Positions 34,909 through 43,197 of a stretch of 64,000 nt of DNA are shown piece by piece. The notes under the pieces are model-generated. The model had not been told where the DNA came from. It did not search any database and saw only the letters and a program-made list of their open reading frames with translations. Origin of the DNA: Alphaproteobacteria bacterium (GTDB taxonomy: Bacteria > Myxococcota_A > UBA796 > GCA-2862545). The stretch lies in assembly GCA_020632925.1 (NCBI GenBank), contig JACKER010000013.1:186001-250000 (forward strand), read 5' to 3'. The position numbers and the translations under genes were made by a program. Every line of letters begins with the position of its first letter. Position 1 is the first letter of the stretch.

Positions 34909-36533
34909 TCCTGCAGCCGGGCGACGTCGTCGACCGCTACGTGGTCGAGCGGGCGATCGGCGAGGGCGGCATGGCCCGCGTGTACCGCGTCCGCCACACC
35001 CAGCTGGGCACCCTGCACGCGCTCAAGGTGCTGTCGGTGCCGAGCCGCTCGGTCCGTGAGCGGCTGCTCCAGGAGGGCCGGCTCCAGGCCAGCCTCAAGC
35101 ACGAGAACGTGGTCGCCGTGCAGGACGTGATCTCGGTGGAATCGGTGCCCGGGCTGGTGATGGAGTACGTCGACGGCCCCACCCTGGCGCACCTGCTCGC
35201 CGTCCAGCGGCCCACGCGGGCCCAGGTGGACGCGCTCGCGGCGGGCATCCTCCGCGGCGTGGCCCACGCGCACGCGATCGGCGTGGTGCACCGCGATCTG
35301 AAGCCCCACAACGTGCTCGTCGCGACGGTGGGCGGTCGCGTGGTGCCGAAGATCACGGACTTCGGGCTCGCCAAGGTGCTCGCGACCGAGCCGCAGGGCA
35401 GCCACGCCACCCGGTCGGGGGCGGCGCTGGGCACGCCCTCCTTCATGGCGCCCGAGCAGGTCCGCGACAGCAAGACCGTCGGCCCGGCCGCGGACCTGTG
35501 GTCGCTCGGCTGCGTGTTGTACGAGCTCGCGACGGGTCAGCGGGCGTTCCGCGGCGACGACGTCTTCGAGACGTACACCCAGGTCACGAGCGGCCGGTAC
35601 GCGCCGATGACCGACCACGACCCGGACGTGCCCGAGCGCTGGGTCCGCGCGGTCCAGAGCGCGCTCGTCGTGGACGTGGACGCCCGGGTCGGGAGCGCGG
35701 TGGCGCTGCTCGAGACGTGGCTCGGCGACGAGCCGATCGAGGACCGCGCGTGGAACACCGAGGAGGTCGACCGCGTGGCCTCCCTCGGCGCTGGCGGCAC
35801 CGCGTGGAGCGCGGGCTCGGGCGACCCGTCGGCGCCCCCGCCACACGATCTGCGGACCTGGGAGCTGTCGAAGGCCAGCGAGGGCTCCGACCCCACCTGG
35901 GACGAGCGCGCGATGTCCGCCGTCGCTCCCCCGCCGCCGGTCGTGGCGCCGCCCGGGTCGCTCGCGAACCGCGGCCGCCTGTGGTGGGCGATGGGCGCCG
36001 CCGTGGTCGCGGTGGCGCTGTTCGGTACCGCCCGCGTCGCCTGGCTGGTCCTGCGCCCGACCGTCCGCCTGGACCCCGTTCCCATCGAGCAGATCCCCTC
36101 CTCCGTCTCCAAACGCCACCCCGCCCCCGCTCCCCCTCCCGCTCCCGCTCCCGCCCCCGCTCCCGCTCCTGCTTCGGTGCCCGTGCCCGTGCCCGTGCCC
36201 GTGCCCGTGCCCGTGCCCGCTCCGGCGCCCGTGCCCGTTCGCCCGCCCCCACCCGCGCCCACACCCACGCCCCCGCCCACGCCCCCCGCTCCCGCTCCCG
36301 TCCCCGAGACCACGGGCGAGGTGATCCCCCCACCCAACGTCCGCCTCGTCCTGCTCGACACCGACGGCCGGTCCCACGCCCCTGGCGACCTCCCACCCGG
36401 CCACTACCGCATGCAGGCCATGTTCGATCCCGTCCGCCCCACGCCCGTGGGTGACCTCGACCTGCTCGCCGGTGAGCACGTCACCGTCGTCTGCAGCACC
36501 AGCCTCGGGAACTGCTCGATCCGATCACGGTGA
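34905..36533 (+). CDS. Membrane-anchored Ser/Thr protein kinase
   Basis: 542 residues. A complete kinase domain lies at about 10-275: glycine loop 'IGEGGMARVY', Lys in 'HALKVL', 'HRDLKPHN' (129-136), 'DFGLA' (152), 'GTPSFMAPEQ', and 'DLWSLGCVLYELATG'. A single membrane helix is near 362-384 ('GAAVVAVALFGTARVAWLVL'). Outside it comes a long Pro-rich linker with (Ala-Pro)n and (Val-Pro)7 runs, then a small C-terminal domain 'NVRLVLLDTDGRSHAPGDLPPGHYRMQA', which resembles PEGA-like beta domains. The kinase side is cytoplasmic and the linker would cross the periplasm. The GTG start overlaps the preceding gene. It probably senses or reports on envelope proteins of the same operon. Confidence 0.92.
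   Translation: MILQPGDVVDRYVVERAIGEGGMARVYRVRHTQLGTLHALKVLSVPSRSVRERLLQEGRLQASLKHENVVAVQDVISVESVPGLVMEYVDGPTLAHLLAVQRPTRAQVDALAAGILRGVAHAHAIGVVHRDLKPHNVLVATVGGRVVPKITDFGLAKVLATEPQGSHATRSGAALGTPSFMAPEQVRDSKTVGPAADLWSLGCVLYELATGQRAFRGDDVFETYTQVTSGRYAPMTDHDPDVPERWVRAVQSALVVDVDARVGSAVALLETWLGDEPIEDRAWNTEEVDRVASLGAGGTAWSAGSGDPSAPPPHDLRTWELSKASEGSDPTWDERAMSAVAPPPPVVAPPGSLANRGRLWWAMGAAVVAVALFGTARVAWLVLRPTVRLDPVPIEQIPSSVSKRHPAPAPPPAPAPAPAPAPASVPVPVPVPVPVPVPAPAPVPVRPPPPAPTPTPPPTPPAPAPVPETTGEVIPPPNVRLVLLDTDGRSHAPGDLPPGHYRMQAMFDPVRPTPVGDLDLLAGEHVTVVCSTSLGNCSIRSR
36177..36218 (+). repeat. (GTGCCC)7 in-frame repeat in kinase linker
   Basis: Seven exact GTGCCC units encode Val-Pro repeats in the periplasmic linker (residues 425-438). 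Because the unit is six bases, gain or loss would change linker length without breaking the frame. The same hexamer repeats five times at 1061-1090. Confidence 0.85.
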
Positions 36534-36644
36534 CGGTTCTCGCGATCGCCGGTGTCGGTAGGGATGCCGCGGCGCTCCTTCGGGCGAATGGCCACGCGGG
36601 GCTCGGCGTCCGAGCCCCCGCGCGCGGCGATGGAGGAGACACAC

Positions 36645-37994
36645 ATGCGTACCCAGGCGATGCCCCTGATCTGGTTGGTGGCGTCCGGCTGCATCATCGT
36701 CGAGGAGCACCGCGTGGTCCGCCCCGGCGACGACGGCACGGACGTCACGTTCGTCGGCTGCACCGCGGACAGCGACTGCGACGGCCTGACCGACGAGGAG
36801 GAGGCCCAGCACCCCCTGTGCGATCCGAACGACGCCGACAGCGACGACGACGGTCTGCTCGACGGCGAAGAGGTGGACATGGGGACCGACCCCGGCCGCG
36901 CCGACACCGACGGCGACGGGGTGAACGACGGCGACGAGGTCGCCCACGGCTGCGACCCCCTCGACCGCGACACCGACGACGACGGGCTCGGCGACGGCCA
37001 GGAGGGGTACACCGGCACCGATCCGCTCGACCCCGACTGCGACGACGACGGGTTGAACGACGGCGACGAGCTGCACGGCGGCACCGACCCGCACGACAGC
37101 GACACCGACGACGACGGGCTGCTCGACGGTGAGGAGGCGGGCCACGGCTGCGACCCGACGAACCCCGACACCGACGGTGACGGGATCAACGACGGCGACG
37201 AGGTCGACGCCGGCACCGACCCGTCCTCGAACGACAGCGACGACGACGGCATCCCCGACGACCAGGAAGCCGGTCACGGGTGTGACCCGACGAACCCCGA
37301 CACCGACGGTGACGGCCTGAACGACGGCGACGAGCTGGGCGCGGGCTCCGATCCGACGAACCCCGACACCGACGGCGACGGGCTGCAGGACGGGGACGAG
37401 GCCGGGCACGGCGCCGATCCGACGGACGCGGACACCGACGACGACGGCATCGACGACGGCGACGAGGTCGACGGCGGCACCGATCCGGCGAACGCGGACA
37501 CCGACGGCGACGGCGTGCCCGATGGGGTCGAGGTGGACCACGGCTGCGACCCGACGGACGCGGACACCGACGACGACGGGCTGAACGACGGGTCCGAGGT
37601 CGACCACGGCACCGATCCGCTGGATCCGGACACCGACGACGACGGGCTGCTCGACGGCGAGGAGGTCGGACGCGGGACCGATCCGCTCGACCCCGACACC
37701 GACGGCGGCGGTTGCGGCGACGGCGCCGAGGTGCTCGAGGGCGACGACCCGCTGGACGCCAGCGACGACGCGCACGACGGCAACGGCGGCACGACGACCG
37801 ATCCGGGGACGACCGACCCCGGGACGACGGGAGGCTCGACCTCGGGTGCGCAGCGGCCCCACCAGCAGCAGGATGATGTGGGTGACGGCCACATGGTCGG
37901 CGGCTGCGGCTGCAACACCGACGCCAACGCCGCTTCGGCGGGGTGGATCGGGCTGCTCCTCGGTCTGTTCGGCCTGCGTCGCCGCCGCGGGTGA
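36645..37994 (+). CDS. TSP3 calcium-binding lipoprotein with MYXO-CTERM-like tail
   Basis: 449 residues. The ATG at 36645 has GGAGGAGAC before it and gives 'MRTQAMPLIWLVASGC', a lipobox at Cys16; upstream in-frame starts are rejected. About residues 40-370 are a near-perfect array of 'DTDGDGLNDGDE' units, alternating with 'GCDPTNP' and 'GTDPLDP' connectors: thrombospondin type 3-like repeats that bind many Ca2+ ions. A Thr/Gly/Asp-rich linker follows. The C-terminus has 'GGCGC', a hydrophobic helix 'AGWIGLLLGLFGL' and a terminal RRRRG, the Cys-helix-Arg layout of the MYXO-CTERM sorting signal processed by myxosortase. It is 111 bp downstream of the kinase gene. Confidence 0.85.
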   Translation: MRTQAMPLIWLVASGCIIVEEHRVVRPGDDGTDVTFVGCTADSDCDGLTDEEEAQHPLCDPNDADSDDDGLLDGEEVDMGTDPGRADTDGDGVNDGDEVAHGCDPLDRDTDDDGLGDGQEGYTGTDPLDPDCDDDGLNDGDELHGGTDPHDSDTDDDGLLDGEEAGHGCDPTNPDTDGDGINDGDEVDAGTDPSSNDSDDDGIPDDQEAGHGCDPTNPDTDGDGLNDGDELGAGSDPTNPDTDGDGLQDGDEAGHGADPTDADTDDDGIDDGDEVDGGTDPANADTDGDGVPDGVEVDHGCDPTDADTDDDGLNDGSEVDHGTDPLDPDTDDDGLLDGEEVGRGTDPLDPDTDGGGCGDGAEVLEGDDPLDASDDAHDGNGGTTTDPGTTDPGTTGGSTSGAQRPHQQQDDVGDGHMVGGCGCNTDANAASAGWIGLLLGLFGLRRRRG

Positions 37995-37998
37995 CGGC

Positions 37999-39366
37999 TC
38001 AGGCCAGCGGCCAGGGCCTCGCCTGCTCGAGCTCGTAGGCCAGCTCGAGCAGCGTTCGCTCTCCGCCCACCCGGGTGGAGAGCTGCACGCCGATCGGGCG
38101 ACCGTCCGACGAGCGACCCAGGGGCAGCGAGATGCCCGGCGCGCCCGACACGTTGTGCGCGGGCGTGTACGGGACGTAGGCCAGCAGCCGCTCGCGCTTC
38201 TGGTCGAAGGGGACCGTGGGCGCGAGGTGGCCCAGCGGCGGTGGCGGGGCGGCGGTCACGGGCGTCACCAGCACGTCGATGCCCTCGAAGCCCGCGTCCC
38301 ACGTGCGGGCGAAGCGCCGCAACCGGAGGATCGCGGTCGGCAGGCGCCAGGCCCGCCGGCGGAACGACCGCATCAGGCCCTGCGTCCAGGGTTCGAGCTG
38401 GCGCCGGTCGAAGCGGTCGCCCGCGCGACGCCCGAGCTGGGCCGTGGCCCAGGCGACGAACGCCCAGTAGAGCAGGAAGTCCCGCTCGAAGCGGTCGTCG
38501 AAGGGGAAGGGGACCTCGGTCACGCGGTGACCCAGCTCCTCGAGCGTCGCCGCCGTGCCGCGGGCGGCCGCCACGACCTCGGGGTCGATCGGGCTGCCGA
38601 GCGGGGAGCCGGTGTACAGCCCGACGCGCAGGCGCGCCGTGCCCGGGCCGCGCACGTGCCCCACCGGCGGGAGCGAGGGGTCGGCGAAGGCCTGCTCGGC
38701 CGCGGCGAACCAGGCCGCCGTGTCGCGTACGGTCCGCGTCAGCACGCCGGGGGTGGCGATCGGGACCGGCAGCGCGGTGACGCCGTCCAGGGGGACCAGC
38801 CGCCGCTGGCTCGGCTTGAGCCCGACCAGGCCGGTGGACGCGGCCGGGATGCGGATCGAGCCGCCGCCGTCCGACGCGTGCGCGATCGGCACCACGCCCG
38901 CGGACACGAGCGCCGCCGCGCCGCCCGAGGAGCCGCCGGGCGAGAAGCCGGGCGCGCGCGGGTTCACCGTGGGCCGGTGGGCGAGGGGCTCGGTCGCGCA
39001 GGTGAGGCCGAACTCCGGGGTCGCCGACTTCCCGAGGGCGACGAGCCCGGTCGAGAGCAGCTGCGCCACGTTGGGGGAGGTCTCGCGGGGCACGAGGTCG
39101 CGGAAGGCGCGCGACCCGAAGCCGGTGCGCACGCCCGCGAGGTGGTCCAGGTCCTTCACGAAGGTCGGCACCCCCGCCAGCGGACCCCGCACGCCGCGCC
39201 CGACCTCGTCCAACGCTCGCTCGAAGGTGGGGGTCACGATCGCGTTGAGCGCGTGCTGCTCGGCGCGAGCGATCGCCGCCTCCACCACCTCGCGCGCGCT
39301 CACGTCGCCGGCGGCGATGCGCTCCGCGGTCTCGACGGCGTCCCAGGTGCCGAGCTCGTCCCGCAC
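37999..39366 (-). CDS. Amidase-signature family amidase
   Basis: 455 residues. It has the Ser-cisSer-Lys triad of the amidase signature: Lys in 'FVKDLDHLAGV', the Gly/Ser loop 'FSPGGSSGGAAALVS', and the nucleophilic Ser in 'ASDGGGSIRIPAA'. The C-terminal 'GISLPLGRSSDGRPIGVQL' is the usual substrate-channel phrase. It hydrolyses a carboxamide, in the GatA/6-aminohexanoate/nylon-type superfamily; the substrate is not known. GatB or GatC are absent nearby, which argues against a tRNA amidotransferase role. The start is a choice between GTG 39366, just behind the small membrane protein gene, and GTG 39390, which overlaps it; neither has a strong ribosome binding site. Confidence 0.9.
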   Translation of the reverse strand: MRDELGTWDAVETAERIAAGDVSAREVVEAAIARAEQHALNAIVTPTFERALDEVGRGVRGPLAGVPTFVKDLDHLAGVRTGFGSRAFRDLVPRETSPNVAQLLSTGLVALGKSATPEFGLTCATEPLAHRPTVNPRAPGFSPGGSSGGAAALVSAGVVPIAHASDGGGSIRIPAASTGLVGLKPSQRRLVPLDGVTALPVPIATPGVLTRTVRDTAAWFAAAEQAFADPSLPPVGHVRGPGTARLRVGLYTGSPLGSPIDPEVVAAARGTAATLEELGHRVTEVPFPFDDRFERDFLLYWAFVAWATAQLGRRAGDRFDRRQLEPWTQGLMRSFRRRAWRLPTAILRLRRFARTWDAGFEGIDVLVTPVTAAPPPPLGHLAPTVPFDQKRERLLAYVPYTPAHNVSGAPGISLPLGRSSDGRPIGVQLSTRVGGERTLLELAYELEQARPWPLA

Positions 39367-39367
39367 G

Positions 39368-39589
39368 TCAGTTGTCGAAGTCGTCGCCACCGATCATGCG
39401 CGGGGCGACGACGTAGATGACACCGTTGAAGCCCATCGCGAGGCCGGCGAGCAGCCGCATCGGTGGCGACCAGGCCTGCGGCAGCACGAACCAGCCCACC
39501 AGCGCGCCTCCGACGAGGAACAGCACGGTGAACCCGATCACGTCCTTGCGCTTGAACAGGTCGAGCAGCACGCGCAGGGTGTCGACCAC
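39368..39589 (-). CDS. Small two-helix membrane protein, 73 aa
   Basis: The GTG at 39589 follows GGAGGTCCC, the same leader as the first pseudopeptidase gene, so it is used. The protein starts 'MVDTLRVLLDLFKRKDVIGF', then has two membrane helices ('FTVLFLVGGALVGWFVLPQAW' region and 'LLAGLAMGFNGVIYVVAP') and an acidic tail. It is unrecognised. It sits directly upstream of and practically touches the amidase gene, so the two are probably co-transcribed. A role as a small membrane subunit or toxin-like peptide cannot be decided from sequence. Confidence 0.65.
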   Translation of the reverse strand: MVDTLRVLLDLFKRKDVIGFTVLFLVGGALVGWFVLPQAWSPPMRLLAGLAMGFNGVIYVVAPRMIGGDDFDN

Positions 39590-39637
39590 GGGACCTCCGA
39601 CGATGTCATGTAGCACGGGTCGCTGCTACGGTGCGGC

Positions 39638-42490
39638 GTGTCCGCCGTGCCGCCGCCCTTCGGTCCGTTCGTGCCGCATCACCTGCTGGGGACGGGCGGG
39701 ATGGCCGAGGTGTGGGCCGCGACACACGCCCCCACCGGCACGCCCGTGGCGATCAAGCGGCTCCAGGCGCACCTCCAGGGCCGCGCGCGGGCGCTCTTCC
39801 AGCTGGAGGTGGAGGCGATGGCCAGCCTCCAGCACCCGCGGATCCTGTTGGTCTGGGACCACGGGACCGACGAGGAGGGACGCGCCTGGGTCGCGCTCGA
39901 GCGGGCAGAGGCGTCGATGGAGGATCGGCCGCCCCGCGACTGGAAGCGCACCCTCGCCGCGACGATCGCGCTCCTCGAGGCGCTGGCCCACGCCCACTCG
40001 CGGCGGATCGTGCACCGGGACGTCAAGCCCGGGAACCTCCTGCTCGTCGACGCGCCCGATCCGTACCGGCTCGCGGACTTCGGGCTCGCCCACGTGATCG
40101 GCGCCACCCGGAGCTACCACGCGGGCACCCCGCTCTACATGGCACCCGAGCAGTTCGACGGCCGCCACCGGGACTTCGGCCCGTGGACGGACCTGTACGC
40201 CGTGGGGTGTGTGCTGTGGCAGTGGGTCTCGGGCGCTCCTCCGTACGACGGGAGCGTCGAGGCGCTGCGCGCGGCCCACCGCACGGGTCGTCCTCCGCGG
40301 CTGGCTCCCCGGTTCGACGTGCCGAACGACCTGGAGGCGCTGCTGCGCGAGCTGCTCGCCGCCGATCCGGCGCGGCGTCCCGCGTCCGCGGCGTCCGCGC
40401 TCGCCGACCTGCTGTCCTGCTCGTCCGCGGCCCCTCGCGACCGGACGGTTCCCACCAGGCTGCCCGTCCCGGCCACGTGGCGCCGTCCGCCGAGCGCACC
40501 ACCGCCGCTGCTCACCTCCGCGGGCGTGGGGTTGTTCGGGATCCGCCGGGCGCCGCTCGTGGGCCGGAGCACCGAACGCGACCTGCTGTGGAGCGCGCTG
40601 TCCCGCGTCGCGATGCGGGCGATCCCCGAGATCGTGGTCGTCGGGGGACCCGAGGGTGCCGGGGCCTCGGCGCTCGGGCGATGGCTGTGCGAGCGTGTCT
40701 CGGAGCTCGATGTGGCCACGGCGTTGCCGGTCATGGGGTCGCTGGCGGACCTGCTGCGCGACCGCTGGGGGTGCGGCGGCCTCGACGACGACCAGACGCT
40801 CGCCCGCCTGCGCGGGCTGGAGGTCGCCGAACCGGAGCGGGTCGCGCGGGCCATCACCACGGGCGCCGGCGCGCTCGCGGTGGCGTCGGAGCAGGTGGCC
40901 GAGCTCGCGTCCGCTGGGGCGGTCGTGGTCTGGGTGGACGATCCCGACCTCTCCGGAGAGCGCCTGGCTCTTGCGCGCGATCTGCTGTCGAGGAGCGAAC
41001 ACCCGATCCTCGTGGTCGCGACGGGTCGGGTGGAGCAGCTGGGGGCGCTGGAGGCCGGGGACGCGGGGGTGGGGATCGAGCTCGGACCCCTCTCGGAGAC
41101 GGAGGTGCTCCTCCTCCTGTACGACGTGCTCGGGATCGAGCGAGCCTCCGCGAACCGGCTGATGGAGGTGGTGGGTCGCCTGCCGGGCCCGCTGCTCGAG
41201 GCGGTCCGACGGTCCGTCGCCGCCGGGCGGGTGCGGGCGACCCCGCTCGGACACGAGCTGGATCTGGTGCCGGCGGACGAGGAGCCGCTGCCGCTGCCGC
41301 TCGTCGTGCTGGCGCTGCTCGGCGAGCACGGGGTGACCGAGGAGCGGTGGGAGGAGGTGTGCCGGCGCGGTGGTGACGCCGAGACCTGGCGCGAGGTGCT
41401 CGACCACGCCCGGCGCCTGGGGTCCGTCCAGGTGGACGGCGTCTCGCTCGTCGTGCATCCATCGGCCCGCCGACGGGCGGCCGCCGGCGCTGAGGACGTG
41501 CTGCGGCGCGCACACGACCTGATCGCGGACACCCCGGGCCTGCGCGACCACGAGCGGGTGTGGCACCTGGCCGAGGCGGGGCGCATCGACGAAGCGATGG
41601 TCGTGCTGCGCGAGCTGGCCACCCACTGGCGCGGCGGCGGGGAGGCGCGCGTGCTGGACGCCCTCCGCAGGGTCGCCGCCGCCCGTCCGCTGCCCGACGA
41701 TCACGCCGATCGGCGGGTGCTGCAGGGCCTCGAGGTCCGAATCCGCATCCACTTCGGCGACCTGCGTGACCTCCACGCCCAGGTGGAGGCGCTGGTGTCG
41801 TCGTGCGAGCGTTTCGGTGAGCCCACCCCGCCGCACGTGGCGATGTGCTGTCCCCGGCTCGGTGATTCGGCGCTGGCGCGGAGGGTGCTCGCCACCCTGG
41901 CGCCCCCCACCGACACGACCTCACTCAGGGCCCGTGGCCTGCTCTGCCAGCTCGTCGACGATCTGGACGAGGCGCGCGCCTGCTACGACGAGCTGTTGGC
42001 GGCGGCGATGTCCGAGGGCATGTGGTCGCTCGCCGCCTCCACACTCAACGATCTCGCGCACCTGGACCAACTCGTCGGTCGGTCGGAGGATGCGGCGGAC
42101 CGGTGGCGCCGCTCCCTGTCGATCTGCCGCGAACGCGGGGTCGGCGAGCCGCTCATCGTCGAGTACAACCTCGTGGCGGCCACCGCACCCGACGATGTGG
42201 CCACGCTGCTGGACCTGGCCGCGCGCGCGGAGAGGGTCCGTCAACCACGCCTGGTGGCGATGGCGTTGAGCTCGGTCCTGCTGAGCGCGGCGCGGCGTGG
42301 ATCCGGGCCACTGATCGATCAGCACGCTGCCGCCGCCATGCGCGCTGCGGCGGTCGCCGGTCTGGTGGCACCGTCCCGGGCCACGGCGCTGGTGGAGGCC
42401 AGCCACGAGAGCGAGGTGTTGAACGCCGAGCAGCGGCGAGCGCTCGGTCGCGTGGCGCGGGTCCTCGCGGGAAGGTCGACCAGCCGGTGA
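39638..42490 (+). CDS. Ser/Thr kinase - ATPase-like - TPR protein, Walker A degenerate
   Basis: 950 residues. The N-terminal kinase is intact: 'LGTGGMAEVWAAT', Lys in 'VAIKRL', 'HRDVKPGN' (126-133), 'DFGLA' (147), 'GTPLYMAPEQ'. After a Pro-rich linker comes an AAA/STAND-like module opened by 'LFGIRRAPLVGRSTERDLL', but its Walker A reads 'GPEGAGAS' (337-344) with Ala in place of the essential Lys; 'VVVWVDDPD' is the Walker B position. The last 400 residues are TPR-like. The paralogue at 59927 has the same order and an intact GPQGVGKT. The ATPase region here may bind nucleotide weakly or only act structurally. No membrane helix is seen, so it is cytoplasmic. Confidence 0.9.
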   Translation: MSAVPPPFGPFVPHHLLGTGGMAEVWAATHAPTGTPVAIKRLQAHLQGRARALFQLEVEAMASLQHPRILLVWDHGTDEEGRAWVALERAEASMEDRPPRDWKRTLAATIALLEALAHAHSRRIVHRDVKPGNLLLVDAPDPYRLADFGLAHVIGATRSYHAGTPLYMAPEQFDGRHRDFGPWTDLYAVGCVLWQWVSGAPPYDGSVEALRAAHRTGRPPRLAPRFDVPNDLEALLRELLAADPARRPASAASALADLLSCSSAAPRDRTVPTRLPVPATWRRPPSAPPPLLTSAGVGLFGIRRAPLVGRSTERDLLWSALSRVAMRAIPEIVVVGGPEGAGASALGRWLCERVSELDVATALPVMGSLADLLRDRWGCGGLDDDQTLARLRGLEVAEPERVARAITTGAGALAVASEQVAELASAGAVVVWVDDPDLSGERLALARDLLSRSEHPILVVATGRVEQLGALEAGDAGVGIELGPLSETEVLLLLYDVLGIERASANRLMEVVGRLPGPLLEAVRRSVAAGRVRATPLGHELDLVPADEEPLPLPLVVLALLGEHGVTEERWEEVCRRGGDAETWREVLDHARRLGSVQVDGVSLVVHPSARRRAAAGAEDVLRRAHDLIADTPGLRDHERVWHLAEAGRIDEAMVVLRELATHWRGGGEARVLDALRRVAAARPLPDDHADRRVLQGLEVRIRIHFGDLRDLHAQVEALVSSCERFGEPTPPHVAMCCPRLGDSALARRVLATLAPPTDTTSLRARGLLCQLVDDLDEARACYDELLAAAMSEGMWSLAASTLNDLAHLDQLVGRSEDAADRWRRSLSICRERGVGEPLIVEYNLVAATAPDDVATLLDLAARAERVRQPRLVAMALSSVLLSAARRGSGPLIDQHAAAAMRAAAVAGLVAPSRATALVEASHESEVLNAEQRRALGRVARVLAGRSTSR

Positions 42491-42491
42491 G

Positions 42492-43139
42492 CTACTCGAA
42501 GTGGCCGAACTGGACCGTGAGGTCGACGCCCAGCCGCAGGTAGAGCCCGGGCCCGAGCTCCTGCTTGGTGCGCTCGTTGCCGGCCACGTCGAAGTAGTGG
42601 TGGCTGCTGGGCACGTCGAACTGCCCGATGATGCGCAGCTGGGGCGCGAGGAAGTCCGTCGGCGCCAGGAACGCGCCGGCCTCCGCGCGGATCGGGTAGT
42701 ACGGCACGCGCAGCTTCTCGTCGTCGTCGGTGCCGTGCCAGGTCTGGTCGCCCACCCCGATGCCCGCGCCGAAGAAGATGTCGAGCTGATCGCCGGCGCC
42801 GACCATGTAGTCGTACATCAGCAGGGCGGAGGCGTCGGTGTACCGGCTGCCGAGGTCGAGGTTCGTGACCACGCCGAGCCGACCGATGTTCTCGAGCCAG
42901 AACCACCCGTCGACGCCGAACAGGAAGTCGAACCGCGTCTTCTCGATGGTGCTCGCGTCCGGGGTGCCGTCCCCGTCCACGTCGTCGGCGGTGTCGTTCT
43001 TGTCGAAGTCGTAGGTCTTGAGGACCTTCGGGAAGCCGCTCGGGTACGCGGCGGGGATCGCCCAGCTGCCGAAGTGCGGTCCCACGGACCACTGTGCGTC
43101 CGAGGCGAAGGCCGAGCCCGCCAGCGCGATCCACCACAT
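42492..43139 (-). CDS. Outer-membrane beta-barrel-like protein
   Basis: 215 residues. 'MWWIALAGSAFASDAQWSVG' is a signal peptide, cut after FAS or ASA. The mature protein has alternating amphipathic strands with aromatic ends ('FDFLFGVDGWFWLENIGRLGVV', 'YLRLGVDLTVQFGHFE') and ends in Phe-Glu, not a strict C-terminal Phe. The predicted fold is an 8-10 strand barrel of the outer membrane. A short Asp-rich segment 'DKNDTADDVDGDGTPD' could bind calcium in a loop. The ATG has GGAGGGAGAC. It converges with the kinase gene (1 bp apart). Function unknown. Confidence 0.75.
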   Translation of the reverse strand: MWWIALAGSAFASDAQWSVGPHFGSWAIPAAYPSGFPKVLKTYDFDKNDTADDVDGDGTPDASTIEKTRFDFLFGVDGWFWLENIGRLGVVTNLDLGSRYTDASALLMYDYMVGAGDQLDIFFGAGIGVGDQTWHGTDDDEKLRVPYYPIRAEAGAFLAPTDFLAPQLRIIGQFDVPSSHHYFDVAGNERTKQELGPGLYLRLGVDLTVQFGHFE

Positions 43140-43197
43140 GTCTCCCTCCCGCCCGCAGGCTATCCCGCGGAGCAGGGGGAGCGCTGTCGGCCCGCTG

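Noticed and set aside
36552..36644. Upstream in-frame start for the MYXO-CTERM-like lipoprotein
   Set aside because: The ATG at 36645 has a strong ribosome binding site and opens a lipoprotein signal; the upstream extension would bury it.
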